From contig NZ_JADEUG010000007.1 in NCBI RefSeq assembly GCF_015163665.1, forward strand, positions 79,740 through 143,739: a stretch of DNA of 64,000 nt, read 5' to 3'. Made by a program: the position numbers and the translations under genes. Every line of letters starts with the position of its first letter. The first letter of the stretch is position 1. Of this stretch, positions 12,562-21,297 are shown piece by piece. The DNA comes from Xenorhabdus sp. BG5 (lineage in GTDB: Bacteria; Pseudomonadota; Gammaproteobacteria; Enterobacterales; Enterobacteriaceae). Under the pieces are notes generated by a model. The model saw only the letters and a program-made list of their open reading frames with translations, made no database searches and was not told where the DNA came from.

Positions 12562-12906
12562 CTAAGTATCGTGGTCTATATCTGGTGTAGGCAGTATGAC
12601 GATTGGCTTTTTATCGAGCTGCTCTATGCGATGTTTGGGGGATTGCTCTGCACTATCTTGATCGGAACGAGCATAATCGTAGGGAAGCAGAAGCGTGTCT
12701 AAGAAGGCAGAAAACGGCAGGTCGATTGCAAGCAACGGTTTCATAAGCCATCCCGTTTTGTCATCTTGCAACATGCCAATATTGGCTTTTGCTCCAGAAT
12801 AATAACCTTGATAGGGACCGCTGTGGGTCATGAGGCTGGAACAGCCAGTAAGTAGTAACCATCCTAATGTGGTACATAGTAATAGAAGCACTTTACAATT
12901 TTTCAT
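12562..12906 (-). CDS. yidQ: YidQ/YceK-family (DUF1375) lipoprotein
   Basis: Small outer-membrane-type lipoprotein of unknown role. From the ATG at 12906 it is 114 residues: MKNCKVLLLLCTTLGWLLLT followed by the lipobox LLTGC with the lipidated cysteine at position 22. A conserved YceK/YidQ core follows (YQGYYSGAKANIGML, PLLAIDLPFSAFLDTLLLPYD). An in-frame ATG three codons upstream (12915) is an alternative start. It converges with yidR. In E. coli the heat-shock genes ibpAB lie beyond yidQ; here they are absent. Confidence 0.87.
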   Translation of the reverse strand: MKNCKVLLLLCTTLGWLLLTGCSSLMTHSGPYQGYYSGAKANIGMLQDDKTGWLMKPLLAIDLPFSAFLDTLLLPYDYARSDQDSAEQSPKHRIEQLDKKPIVILPTPDIDHDT

Positions 12907-13228
12907 CGTTTCCATGATCTCAATGAGTTAATTTGCCAATGTCCAGATACTTTATTCGCTATTAACGCCACTTTTCCAAAGCACGGCAGGTATTTTAAAG
13001 CTGTTTACCCTTTAATGCTGTTTATATTTTAATACTATTTACTATAGTCAGGTAATATTCAGTTTGCTATAGCTTTTATCGTTAAAAAGCACTCAATATG
13101 TGGTTTAAAACACATAACTTACAGTTAATTCCTGCCAATATTTAATTGGTGGTAAGCCATCATTTATGGGTGACAAGGGAAAATGATCAATTTTCCGAAC
13201 GATTAACCTTTGGTAAAGGAAGCAGGTT
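12907..13228. other. yidQ-yidE divergent spacer with tandem repeats
   Basis: AT-rich gap with no gene. It holds three adjacent imperfect 17-bp repeats (12994-13010, 13011-13027, 13028-13044) and a GGAAAAT/ATTTTCC inverted repeat (13178-13184 and 13190-13196) just before the yidE ribosome-binding site. It must contain the promoters of both genes. Confidence 0.5.
12994..13044. repeat. Three 17-bp imperfect tandem repeats
   Basis: TTTAAAGCTGTTTACCC, TTTAATGCTGTTTATAT and TTTAATACTATTTACTA follow each other without gaps. The core TTTAAnnCTnTTTA is kept in all three. This could be an array of sites for a DNA-binding protein upstream of yidE or yidQ; binding is inference only. Confidence 0.6.
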
Positions 13229-14890
13229 ATGAGTGATATTGCATTGACAATGAGCTTGCTGGCGCTATCTGCTGTATTGGGGTTATGGATAGGTAACTGG
13301 CGAATACGGGGTATTGGTCTTGGAATTGGTGGGGTTTTGTTTGGTGGGATTATAGTTGGTCATTTTGCCCAGATGTATTCTCTGTCTCTCAGTCATGACA
13401 TGCTGCATTTTATTCAGGAATTTGGCTTAATTCTTTTTGTTTATACTATTGGTATTCAAGTTGGGCCGGGCTTTTTTTCTTCCCTGCGGGTTTCTGGCCT
13501 TAAATTAAATGGTTTTGCTGTCCTGATTGTTATTATTGGTGGATTAGTTGCTGCAATTATTCACAAATTGTTTGATGTTCCTTTACCCATTATTTTAGGT
13601 ATTTTTTCCGGTGCAGTGACAAATACGCCTTCTTTAGGGGCAGGGCAGCAAATTCTGGCAGATTTAGGATCTGATCTTTCACTGGTTAGCCAAATGGGTA
13701 TGGGATATGCGATGGCTTATCCTATGGGAATTTGCGGTATTTTGCTGGTTATGTGGTTGGTTCGCCTTTTTTTCAGAATCAGAATTGAACAGGAGGCTAA
13801 TTCGTTTGATAACCAAAACAATCAGGGGCGAGAACTGCTCCAGACAATGAATATCGCTGTACGTAATCCAAATTTGAATGGATTAATGATACAGGACATT
13901 CCGTTGCTTAATAATAATGATGCAGTGGTATGCTCCCGCCTAAAACGGCAGGATTTGTTGATGGTTCCCCAGCCAACTACCGTGATTCAGAGTGAGGATC
14001 TGCTGTATCTGGTGGGGCAGCGGGAAGCGTTGAATCAAGTCAGGCTGGTCATTGGGGAAGAGGTTGCTGTTTCCTTGTTTACTGCCAGTGATATTTTTCA
14101 ATCCGTCAGGGTTGTGGTGACGAATGATGAAGTATTGAGCCAGAGGCTTGGGGCGCTCAATTTAAAACAGAAATATGATGTTGTTGTCACACGCCTTAAT
14201 CGTGCAGGAATTGAACTGGTTGCCAGTAATAATGCCAGTTTACAGTTCGGCGATATCCTGAACATTGTCGGTCGTTCTGAAGCTGTAGAAGCTGTCACAA
14301 AGCTTTTGGGTAACTCACAGCAAAAACTCCAGCAAGTTCAGATGTTGCCTGTATTTATTGGAATAGGGTTAGGGGTTTTATTAGGCTCGATTCCTCTGTT
14401 TATTCCTGGTTTTCCAGCTGCGTTACGTTTGGGATTAGCGGGAGGGCCTTTGGTTATTGCGTTAATTTTGGGACGGATTGGCACGATCGGTAAACTTTAT
14501 TGGTTTATGCCTCCCAGTGCGAACCTTGCATTACGCGAACTGGGGATTGTTATGTTTCTGGCGGTGGTCGGGTTGAAATCTGGCGGTAATTTTATTAATA
14601 CTCTGGTGCATGGCGAAGGGCTGGCATGGATTGGTTATGGAGCATTGATCACAATAGTCCCCCTGTTAGTTGTAAGCCTGCTGGCACGTGTTGTTATAAA
14701 AATGAATTATCTCAGCTTATGCGGGGTGCTGGCAGGTGCCATGACAGATCCTCCAGCCCTGGCTTTTGCGAATGGAATTCATAGTACCAGCGGGGCTGCG
14801 GCGTTGTCATATGCGACAGTTTATCCATTGGCAATGTTTTTAAGGATTATGTCTCCCCAAATTTTGGCCGTTATTTTCTGGGCCTTATGA
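13229..14890 (+). CDS. yidE: Putative transporter YidE (AspT/YidE/YbjL family)
   Basis: Inner-membrane protein of the aspartate:alanine-exchanger family; its substrate is unknown. The 553-residue product has an N-terminal membrane half (about 1-180), then two RCK_C/TrkA-C regulatory domains (about 200-360; [14 protein letters not shown] and [20 protein letters not shown]), then a C-terminal membrane half. That matches E. coli YidE in length and order. Signature segments are [37 protein letters not shown] and [14 protein letters not shown]. The start has an AAAGGAAGCAGGTT ribosome site. Codons and composition look native. Confidence 0.94.
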   Translation: MSDIALTMSLLALSAVLGLWIGNWRIRGIGLGIGGVLFGGIIVGHFAQMYSLSLSHDMLHFIQEFGLILFVYTIGIQVGPGFFSSLRVSGLKLNGFAVLIVIIGGLVAAIIHKLFDVPLPIILGIFSGAVTNTPSLGAGQQILADLGSDLSLVSQMGMGYAMAYPMGICGILLVMWLVRLFFRIRIEQEANSFDNQNNQGRELLQTMNIAVRNPNLNGLMIQDIPLLNNNDAVVCSRLKRQDLLMVPQPTTVIQSEDLLYLVGQREALNQVRLVIGEEVAVSLFTASDIFQSVRVVVTNDEVLSQRLGALNLKQKYDVVVTRLNRAGIELVASNNASLQFGDILNIVGRSEAVEAVTKLLGNSQQKLQQVQMLPVFIGIGLGVLLGSIPLFIPGFPAALRLGLAGGPLVIALILGRIGTIGKLYWFMPPSANLALRELGIVMFLAVVGLKSGGNFINTLVHGEGLAWIGYGALITIVPLLVVSLLARVVIKMNYLSLCGVLAGAMTDPPALAFANGIHSTSGAAALSYATVYPLAMFLRIMSPQILAVIFWAL

Positions 14891-14926
14891 TTTAGTTCAT
14901 TAAGTATATTTGTTTGATTCATTAAA

Positions 14927-14942
14927 TGTGCTTTAGATCACA
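14927..14942. promoter_or_regulatory. CRP-like binding site
   Basis: TGTGCTTTAGATCACA matches TGTGA-N6-TCACA at nine of ten core positions. It lies just after yidE, with no annotated gene start rightward for 8 kb other than glyQ. It could drive a non-coding transcript ending at 15211. The -35 and -10 boxes cannot be assigned clearly. Confidence 0.45.
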
Positions 14943-15079
14943 GAATGCTACCCAATTGTCTTAATTTGGCTTCAATTTGAGATAGTAGAGGCAGTTTAAA
15001 GTAAAAAATCCCTGCTTATTCAATTCATTAGAATAATATTTTCATGGTTAAATATACGCAGTTCAGGGAAGGTATAAAA

Positions 15080-15211
15080 ACAGGGAGTGTTTTCCTTTCC
15101 TATTGTGTGTGAAGAATTCTTTTGGGATTCTAATAACTACTGTCCTGTTCGCAGGTAAAAGTCCTCGTTATCATCTTGCTCCCTCCCCCTAAAATGAGGG
15201 AGCTTTTTTTT
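15080..15211 (+). ncRNA. Candidate small RNA upstream of the orphan terminator
   Basis: A Rho-independent terminator with eight Ts closes a stretch with no convincing protein frame. A TATAAA box at 15073-15078 could be a -10, giving a transcript of about 130 nt; the 5' end is a guess. I could not match it to sRNAs I remember (Spot 42, CyaR, GlmZ, ArcZ, RprA, FnrS). A long yidE 3' UTR or a processed 3'-UTR RNA is the alternative. Confidence 0.35.
15178..15211 (+). terminator. Strong intrinsic terminator, rightward
   Basis: Perfect 8-bp stem GCTCCCTC (15178-15185) and GAGGGAGC (15196-15203) with a 10-nt loop, followed by eight Ts on the plus strand. The T-run direction shows it ends a rightward transcript. 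Confidence 0.85.
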
Positions 15212-15244
15212 ATTTTATTGCTAAGGGCAGATTGTGATGCAAGA

Positions 15245-16501
15245 TCAGTGTCCTGCTTCTTGATGTGCTATCTCAATCTCTTCAGACAGAATACGAATAC
15301 CTTCTTCGATCTTCTCAATATCAGGAACATAGTTCATTCGCATACATTGATGGGCATGTGGCCAATCGTGTTCCAGTCCCGGAAAGAAGAAATGTCCCGG
15401 CACCATTAGTACTTTGCGTTTCTTCAACCGCTGATAAAGCTCTTCTGTCGTGATGGGCAAGTCTTTGAACCAGAGCCAGAGAAATATAGCCCCTTCCGGT
15501 TTATGGATAAGGCAGCGATCTTCCGATATATGGCGCCGAATGATGGTAATCACGTTATCTACCCGCTGCTTATAAAATGGTTGAATAACATTTTGTGACA
15601 GGCGTAAGAGATCGTTGCGCTTAATCATTTCCAGGGCGATAGCCGGCCCAACACCCCCAGGAGCCAGGCTAATAATGCCATTCATATTGCTGATAGCACT
15701 AACAATTTTTTCATTAGCGATAATAATACCGCAGCGGGAACCTGGCAGGCCCAGTTTGGACAGACTCATGCACAAAATAATATTGTGATTCCACAGCGGG
15801 GTAGCGTCGCTGAAAATAATACCAGGGAATGGCACACCGTAGGCATTGTCTATCAATAAGGGGATTTGGTGCTGTTGAGCCAGGCTATCCAGGCGCAGTA
15901 ATTCTTCATCGGTGATCACGTTGCCTGTTGGGTTGGTAGGGCGAGAGACGCAAATCAGGTTAATGTCTTCGGTAATATTCAGGTGATCGAAATCGACGTG
16001 GTATTTGAATTGGCCGTTGGGCAGTAATTCAATATTCGGCTTATTAGCGACAAATAATCCTTCATCCAAACCTGAATCCGAATAGCCAATATATTCTGGA
16101 GCAAGAGGAAACAAAACACGCTTCATTGAGCCATCATCAGCGCGACCTGCCAGTAAGTTAAACAGATAGAAAAAGGCGCTTTGGCTGCCATTAGTCAGGG
16201 CAATATTTTGCGGGTGGATGTCCCAACCGAGCTTTTCTCTTAGCTCTTGGGCCAGCGCCGTTATCAAGGTGTTTTTCCCTTGTGGCCCGTCATAATTGCA
16301 TAGGGTTTCGCTTAATTGACCGTCTAACGCCATGTCAGTCAATATCTGCTGGAAATACGCATCCATTTCCGGGATATGTGCAGGATTGCCACCGCCTAAC
16401 ATAATTGCACCAGGCGTTCTCAGACCTTGGTTGAGATCATTCATCAGACGGGTAATTCCCGAATCTTGTGTAAATTTGTTACCGAATTGCGAAAATTTCA
16501 T
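15245..16501 (-). CDS. avtA: Valine--pyruvate aminotransferase AvtA
   Basis: PLP-dependent fold-type I transaminase that swaps the amino group between L-valine/alanine and their keto acids. From the ATG at 16501 it is 418 residues and starts MKFSQFGNKFTQDSGITRLM, collinear with E. coli AvtA. Visible motifs are LGGGNPAHIPEM, CVSRPTNPTGNVI, IDNAYGVPFPG and the PLP lysine segment SLSKLGLPGSRCG. The frame extends upstream to another ATG at 16543 and a TTG at 16567; homology argues for 16501. It lies upstream of the convergent terminator region and downstream of tag. Confidence 0.94.
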   Translation of the reverse strand: MKFSQFGNKFTQDSGITRLMNDLNQGLRTPGAIMLGGGNPAHIPEMDAYFQQILTDMALDGQLSETLCNYDGPQGKNTLITALAQELREKLGWDIHPQNIALTNGSQSAFFYLFNLLAGRADDGSMKRVLFPLAPEYIGYSDSGLDEGLFVANKPNIELLPNGQFKYHVDFDHLNITEDINLICVSRPTNPTGNVITDEELLRLDSLAQQHQIPLLIDNAYGVPFPGIIFSDATPLWNHNIILCMSLSKLGLPGSRCGIIIANEKIVSAISNMNGIISLAPGGVGPAIALEMIKRNDLLRLSQNVIQPFYKQRVDNVITIIRRHISEDRCLIHKPEGAIFLWLWFKDLPITTEELYQRLKKRKVLMVPGHFFFPGLEHDWPHAHQCMRMNYVPDIEKIEEGIRILSEEIEIAHQEAGH

Positions 16502-16603
16502 AGTGGCGTTTGCGTCTGTTTTTGTATGAGAAGAAAACACCATACTCTGCTCATTACTAGGGTGCAATGGGGTAAAAGTGGTATTTCTGCTTATTTTTAT
16601 ACA

Positions 16604-17194
16604 TTAATTTAAATTTTTCATTACAGTAACCGATTTTCGACACAAACAATTTACGAGGTGATCATTTACCAGGCCCGCTGCTTGCATAAACGCATAACAA
16701 GTGGTACTGCCAATAAATTTAAATCCCCGTTTTTTCAGTGCCTTTGCCAGTGCATCGGAAGTTGCAGTTTTGGCAGGAATTTCTGATAAATCTTGCCAGT
16801 GATTAATTTGTGGAGAGTTATCAACGAAACGCCAGATAAAAGCGCTGAAATCTTCACCTTGTTCAGCCATTTTTAGGTAAGCGCGGGCATTGTGAATAAT
16901 GGCATTGATTTTGCTACGATTACGCACGATAGTTGGTTCTTCCATCAGTCTTCCAACGTCTGTTTCATCCATTTTGGCTATTTTGACCGGATCAAAATGA
17001 TGAAAACATTTTCTATACCCTTCCCGTTTTTTCAGGATAGTGAACCATGACAAACCCGCTTGTTGTCCTTCCAGACAAATCAGTTCAAAAAGTTGTTGGC
17101 TATCTCTTAAAGGGGTGCCCCATTCGTTGTCGTGATAGGCCAGATAATCAGAGTCGGATGTTACCCAACCGCAGCGCGTTATTTCCTTGCTCAT
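16604..17194 (-). CDS. tag: DNA-3-methyladenine glycosylase I Tag
   Basis: Base-excision enzyme that removes 3-methyladenine from alkylated DNA. From the ATG at 17194 the product is 196 residues (MSKEITRCGWVTSDSDYLAY). It has the Tag zinc-site residues Cys near position 8, His in YHDNEW, and His/Cys in NDHLVNCLC, plus CLEGQQAGLSWFTILKKRE and the KALKKRGFKFIGSTTCYAFM region. A GTG three codons upstream (17203) is a second possible start; its spacing from GAGGT is short. In E. coli tag is also near glyQ. Confidence 0.93.
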   Translation of the reverse strand: MSKEITRCGWVTSDSDYLAYHDNEWGTPLRDSQQLFELICLEGQQAGLSWFTILKKREGYRKCFHHFDPVKIAKMDETDVGRLMEEPTIVRNRSKINAIIHNARAYLKMAEQGEDFSAFIWRFVDNSPQINHWQDLSEIPAKTATSDALAKALKKRGFKFIGSTTCYAFMQAAGLVNDHLVNCLCRKSVTVMKNLN

Positions 17195-17387
17195 GAACTG
17201 CACTTACCTCAGATAATAGTTGATAATGACATCAATGTTAGCTGTATAAATATACAAGTAAAGAGACCTGCATAAGATTTTTTTATACTGCGATAAAATT
17301 GGGGGTGATCAGTGCTGTATATCTTACGTCCAAAGGGTATACTGGCCTCTTTCGTTTAAATTCATATGCATCGCGTGCGGGTTCAAC

Positions 17388-18296
17388 ATGCAAAAGTTTG
17401 ATACCAAAACCTTCCAGGGGCTCATCCTGACACTACAGGATTACTGGGCGCGTCAAGGCTGTACCATTGTCCAACCACTGGATATGGAAGTCGGCGCAGG
17501 AACCTCTCATCCTATTACCTGTCTGCGTGCTTTGGGACCAGAGCCTATTGCAGCAGCTTATGTGCAACCTTCTCGTCGTCCAACTGACGGTCGTTATGGT
17601 GAAAACCCAAACCGTCTCCAGCACTACTATCAATTTCAGGTTATCATCAAGCCATCTCCAGATAACATTCAGGAGCTCTATCTGGGTTCCTTGAAAGCGT
17701 TAGGACTCGATCCGACTGTTCATGATATCCGCTTTGTTGAAGATAACTGGGAGAACCCAACTTTAGGCGCTTGGGGACTGGGCTGGGAAGTCTGGCTGAA
17801 TGGTATGGAAGTGACTCAGTTTACTTACTTCCAGCAGGTTGGTGGTCTTGAATGTAAGCCCGTGACTGGCGAGATTACTTACGGGTTGGAACGTCTTGCG
17901 ATGTATATTCAAGGCGTGGATAGCGTTTACGATCTGGTATGGAGTGATGGCCCGTTGGGTAAAACCACCTATGGTGACATTTACCACCAGAATGAGGTTG
18001 AACAGTCTACTTACAACTTCGAGCACGCCGATGTGGATTTTCTGTTTACCTGCTTTGAGCAATACGAAAAAGAGGCACAGGAATTACTGGCGCTGGAAAC
18101 TCCGCTGCCATTGCCGGCTTATGAGCGCATTTTAAAGGCGGGTCACACCTTCAATTTGCTGGATGCCCGCAAAGCGATTTCTGTGACTGAACGTCAGCGC
18201 TATATCCTGCGCATCCGTACCCTGACTAAAGCGGTTGCTGAAGCTTATTATGCCTCCCGCGAGGCGCTTGGCTTCCCTATGTGTAACAAGAAATAA
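17388..18296 (+). CDS. glyQ: Glycyl-tRNA synthetase alpha subunit GlyQ
   Basis: Catalytic class II subunit of the (alpha-beta)2 glycyl-tRNA synthetase, which activates glycine. The 302-residue protein is nearly identical to E. coli GlyQ ([60 protein letters not shown]). It is followed nine bases later by glyS, so the two chains are made together. A TATACT at 17338-17343 is a plausible -10 for the operon, although a good -35 is not apparent. Confidence 0.98.
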   Translation: MQKFDTKTFQGLILTLQDYWARQGCTIVQPLDMEVGAGTSHPITCLRALGPEPIAAAYVQPSRRPTDGRYGENPNRLQHYYQFQVIIKPSPDNIQELYLGSLKALGLDPTVHDIRFVEDNWENPTLGAWGLGWEVWLNGMEVTQFTYFQQVGGLECKPVTGEITYGLERLAMYIQGVDSVYDLVWSDGPLGKTTYGDIYHQNEVEQSTYNFEHADVDFLFTCFEQYEKEAQELLALETPLPLPAYERILKAGHTFNLLDARKAISVTERQRYILRIRTLTKAVAEAYYASREALGFPMCNKK

Positions 18297-18305
18297 GAGG
18301 CCATC

Positions 18306-20375
18306 ATGATTCAACAGACTTTCCTTGTGGAAATCGGCACAGAAGAGTTGCCACCAAAGGCACTGCGTTCATTGGCTGAGTCTTTTGCGGCCAATTTTGC
18401 AGCCGAACTGAATAATGCCAATCTGGGTCATGGTGAAGTTAGCTGGTTTGCGGCTCCTCGTCGTTTGGCGCTGAAAGTCGCCAATTTGGCGGCAGCACAG
18501 GCTGATCGTGAAGTTGAAAAGCGTGGCCCTGCGATTGCTCAGGCGTTCGATGCAGAAGGTAAACCAACCAAAGCCGCAGAAGGTTGGGCGCGTGGTTGCG
18601 GTATCACCGTTGATCAGGCTGAACGCATGGTAACGGATAAAGGGGAATGGCTGCTTTATCGTGCTCAAGTTAAAGGCCGCGAAGCAAAAGCGCTGCTGGC
18701 GGACATGGTGAGCAATTCTCTGAGTAAGTTGCCGATCCCTAAGTTGATGCGTTGGGGCGATAAACAGACTCAGTTTGTGCGTCCGGTACATACAGTCACT
18801 ATGCTGCTGGATAGTGAAGTGGTTGAAGGCGAAATTCTGGGGATTCAATCGGATCGCATCATTCGTGGTCACCGTTTTATGGGTGAGGCGGAATTTACCC
18901 TTGAGAATGCACAGCAGTATCCCGCTATTTTGCAGGAGCGTGGTCGGGTTATCGCGGATTACGAAGCACGTAAGGCGATGATCAAGCGTGATGCCGAACA
19001 GGCTGCCATGCAGCTTGGTGGTGTAGCGGATCTGAGCGACAGTTTGTTGGAAGAAGTGGCTTCGCTGGTGGAATGGCCGGTTGTACTGACGGCGAAATTC
19101 GAAGAAAAATTCCTGCAAGTTCCTGCTGAAGCGTTGGTTTATACCATGAAAGGTGACCAGAAATATTTTCCGGTTTACGACAAGGCCGGCAAATTGATGG
19201 CGAACTTTATTTTTGTCACCAATATTGAATCTTCTGATCCTCAGCAAATTATTTCAGGTAATGAAAAAGTGGTTCGCCCACGTCTGGCGGATGCGGAATT
19301 CTTCTTCAAGACTGACCGTAAGCAGCGTTTGGAAGACAACTTGCCGCGTTTGGAAACCGTGTTGTTCCAGAAACAATTGGGCACCTTGCGTGACAAAACA
19401 GATCGTATTCAAGCCTTGGCTGGTTGGATTGCGGAAAAAATCGGTGCAGATGTCAATCATGCGACTCGTGCGGGGCTATTGTCCAAATGTGACCTGATGA
19501 CCAACATGGTGTTTGAATTCACCGACACGCAGGGCGTGATGGGAATGCACTATGCGCGTCATGATGGGGAAGCCGAAGATGTGGCACTGGCACTGAACGA
19601 GCAGTATCAGCCACGTTTCTCTGGTGATGCATTGCCATCAACAGGGGTTTCCTGTGCCGTTGCCATTGCAGATAAAATGGATACTTTGGCTGGGATCTTC
19701 GGGATTGGTCAGCATCCGAAAGGGGATAAAGACCCGTTCGCTTTGCGCCGTGCGGCCCTGGGTGTTCTGCGCATTATCGTTGAGAAGAAATTGCCTCTTG
19801 ACCTCCAGACATTGGTAGAAGAAGCGGTGCGTCTGTATGGCGACAAGCTGACCAACGAAAAAGTAGTGGATGATGTGGTTGAGTTTATGCTTGGTCGCTT
19901 CCGCGCCTGGTATCAAGAGCTGGGGTATAGCGTTGATACTATTCAGGCGGTATTGGCGCGTCGTCCGACTCAACCGGCGGATTTTGATGCCCGTATGCAA
20001 GCAGTTACCCATTTCCGCACCTTGGATGCAGCCGTTTCTTTGGCAGCGGCCAATAAGCGCGTTTCCAACATTCTGGCGAAATCAGCAGAACCGTTGAATG
20101 ACACTGTCCTTGCTTCCGTATTGAAAGCAGCAGAAGAGATCCAACTGGCGACACACTTGGTGGTGTTGAAAGAAAAACTGGCTCCTTTGTTTGCCGAAGG
20201 CAACTATCAGGAGGCGTTGGTTGAATTGGCTTCCCTGCGTGAAGTGGTGGATGCGTTCTTCGACAATGTGATGGTTATGGATGAAGACAGCCAAGTCAGG
20301 GTCAATCGCTTGACGCTATTAAGTGAATTGCGTGACCTGTTCTTGCGTGTGGCCGATATTTCCCTGCTCCAGTAA
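18306..20375 (+). CDS. glyS: Glycyl-tRNA synthetase beta subunit GlyS
   Basis: tRNA-binding subunit of the bacterial tetrameric glycyl-tRNA synthetase. The product is 689 residues, the E. coli length, beginning [20 protein letters not shown]. It has [20 protein letters not shown], the [20 protein letters not shown] motif and a C-terminal anticodon-binding-like alpha-helical domain. It is the second gene of the glyQS operon. A 13-bp inverted repeat spans its last codons and stop, so the transcript end is folded immediately at the terminus of the frame. Confidence 0.98.
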   Translation: MIQQTFLVEIGTEELPPKALRSLAESFAANFAAELNNANLGHGEVSWFAAPRRLALKVANLAAAQADREVEKRGPAIAQAFDAEGKPTKAAEGWARGCGITVDQAERMVTDKGEWLLYRAQVKGREAKALLADMVSNSLSKLPIPKLMRWGDKQTQFVRPVHTVTMLLDSEVVEGEILGIQSDRIIRGHRFMGEAEFTLENAQQYPAILQERGRVIADYEARKAMIKRDAEQAAMQLGGVADLSDSLLEEVASLVEWPVVLTAKFEEKFLQVPAEALVYTMKGDQKYFPVYDKAGKLMANFIFVTNIESSDPQQIISGNEKVVRPRLADAEFFFKTDRKQRLEDNLPRLETVLFQKQLGTLRDKTDRIQALAGWIAEKIGADVNHATRAGLLSKCDLMTNMVFEFTDTQGVMGMHYARHDGEAEDVALALNEQYQPRFSGDALPSTGVSCAVAIADKMDTLAGIFGIGQHPKGDKDPFALRRAALGVLRIIVEKKLPLDLQTLVEEAVRLYGDKLTNEKVVDDVVEFMLGRFRAWYQELGYSVDTIQAVLARRPTQPADFDARMQAVTHFRTLDAAVSLAAANKRVSNILAKSAEPLNDTVLASVLKAAEEIQLATHLVVLKEKLAPLFAEGNYQEALVELASLREVVDAFFDNVMVMDEDSQVRVNRLTLLSELRDLFLRVADISLLQ

Positions 20376-20386
20376 TATCGGCCACA
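20348..20386 (+). terminator. 13-bp inverted repeat across the glyS stop codon
   Basis: TGTGGCCGATATT (20348-20360) pairs perfectly with AATATCGGCCACA (20374-20386), enclosing a 13-nt loop that includes most of the TAA stop. No T-run follows, so it may be a mRNA 3' stabiliser or Rho-dependent end rather than an intrinsic terminator. Confidence 0.55.
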
Positions 20387-20480
20387 ACAGCCATGTTGGA
20401 TGGTTTATCATCAAACAATCACTTATCTTGAAAAAGGTATTGACGGTTTGTGGCTCTGGCAGTAAGATGCGCTTCGTTTT

Positions 20481-20557
20481 CGGCGAGTAGCGCAGCTTGG
20501 TAGCGCAACTGGTTTGGGACCAGTGGGTCGGAGGTTCGAATCCTCTCTCGCCGACCA
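20481..20557 (+). tRNA. proM: tRNA-Pro (UGG)
   Basis: 77-nt gene folding as a complete cloverleaf: acceptor CGGCGAG/CTCGCCG, D arm GCGC-AGCTTGGTA-GCGC, anticodon stem ACTGG/CCAGT with loop TTTGGGA (anticodon TGG), T arm with GGTTCGAATCC, encoded discriminator A and CCA end. It reads like E. coli proM, but it stands between glyS and dppA, near where E. coli keeps the CGG isoacceptor proK. A terminator follows at 20570-20596. Confidence 0.97.
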
Positions 20558-20569
20558 GCATCTATAGAA

Positions 20570-20596
20570 CCCTGCTCTTATGAGCGGGGTTTTTTC
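20570..20596 (+). terminator. Intrinsic terminator after tRNA-Pro
   Basis: CCCTGCTC (20570-20577) pairs with GAGCGGGG (20582-20589, one G-T pair) around a TTAT loop, followed by TTTTTTCTT. It lies 12 nt past the tRNA end. Confidence 0.85.
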
Positions 20597-20651
20597 TTAT
20601 ATATCAAATAAATATATATTAACTAAAATAGTTTACTATTTTCTCACAAGT

Positions 20652-21038
20652 CTACAGTCGGGCATTAATGATTCGAATGCCATATTCCGAAAAGACAGTG
20701 TCAGCAGAAACCAGTGTTAACCCTTCCATTTGAGATTGTACAATGAGCATCCTATCAAAAGGATCTCCATGATGACGTGGTAAATCACCCGCACTTTCTG
20801 CATGAGCATGTGTTATTGATAAAGGAATAAAATTATTTTTTTCCAAGATAATATCGAAATCAGCATTGAACTTTAGTTTTCCCAATGCACGTTTTATCGA
20901 AATTTCCCAAGGTGTCACTGCGCTGACAAATACGCTATTTGTCCCTTTACTGAGTATACTTCTTGTCATTTTGCCTAAAGAGGGATCATCCGTTATCCAC
21001 CAGATCAGCGTGTGGGTATCTAATAAAAGCCGTTTCAT
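20652..21038 (-). CDS. PIN-domain (VapC-type) toxin of a toxin-antitoxin pair
   Basis: Predicted Mg2+-dependent ribonuclease toxin that would cleave RNA (tRNA or mRNA) when freed from its antitoxin. The 128-residue protein has the PIN acidic residues in order: D7 in LLLDTHTLIWW, E45 in PWEISIKRALGKL, D92/D95 in HGDPFDRMLIVQ and D113 in LVSADTVF. This subfamily (type II PIN with PWEISIK and GDPFDR) usually pairs with Phd/YefM antitoxins, as here. Its start overlaps the antitoxin stop by 4 bp. The RNA target cannot be told from sequence. Confidence 0.88.
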   Translation of the reverse strand: MKRLLLDTHTLIWWITDDPSLGKMTRSILSKGTNSVFVSAVTPWEISIKRALGKLKFNADFDIILEKNNFIPLSITHAHAESAGDLPRHHGDPFDRMLIVQSQMEGLTLVSADTVFSEYGIRIINARL

Positions 21039-21268
21039 AAAGATCCTTCAAACATTTCCTGTATATCGTGATCAGCTTCGTAAAATGGTTCATCTATGCT
21101 GACAGTATTTTCGAATCCTCCAGGTATTCTATCTGATTGATTAATAGGGACTAGCTGGACATAAGGTTTTCCAGATTTAGCAATAATAACAATTTCACCA
21201 TCAACAGCTTTATCTGCCAGTTGGCTCAAGTGTGTTTTCGCCTCGTGCATATTGGCTTGAATAGTCAT
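21035..21268 (-). CDS. Phd/YefM-family antitoxin
   Basis: 77-residue antitoxin: an N-terminal Phd/YefM DNA-binding fold (MTIQANMHEAKTHLSQLADK, GEIVIIAKSGKPYVQLVPI) and an acidic C-terminal tail (DEPFYEADHDIQEMFEGSL) expected to wrap the toxin. It is first in the operon, as is usual, and overlaps the toxin gene by 4 bp, which implies translational coupling. The ribosome site GGAGAGAAAGC is clear. Twin TTAGCTAA palindromes immediately upstream are a likely autoregulatory operator. Confidence 0.88.
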   Translation of the reverse strand: MTIQANMHEAKTHLSQLADKAVDGEIVIIAKSGKPYVQLVPINQSDRIPGGFENTVSIDEPFYEADHDIQEMFEGSL

Positions 21269-21280
21269 GCTTTCTCTCCA

Positions 21281-21297
21281 TTAGCTAAGTTAGCTAA
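21281..21297. promoter_or_regulatory. Twin palindromic operator of the toxin-antitoxin operon
   Basis: Two copies of the 8-bp palindrome TTAGCTAA (21281-21288 and 21290-21297) separated by one base, 12 bp upstream of the antitoxin start and just downstream of a possible -10 (TACAAT/TATAAC on the minus strand). Paired short palindromes at this position are typical Phd-type autoregulation sites; binding is inferred. Confidence 0.55.

Larger units (their letters stand above)
14891..15244. other. yidE-avtA spacer with CRP-like site and orphan terminator
   Basis: 354-bp gap without a protein gene. It holds a 9/10 CRP-like palindrome (14927-14942) and a strong rightward terminator (15178-15211), 300 bp past the yidE stop. 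The terminator points away from yidE and does not serve avtA, whose 3' end faces it. Confidence 0.6.

Noticed and set aside
12517..12702. 61-codon plus-strand frame opposite the lipoprotein gene yidQ
   Set aside because: It overlaps yidQ, whose lipobox and conserved core are clear; no ribosome site of its own.
18369..19247. 292-codon minus-strand frame opposite glyS
   Set aside because: It is the mirror of a near-certain housekeeping gene, with no similarity or start signal; a codon-bias shadow.
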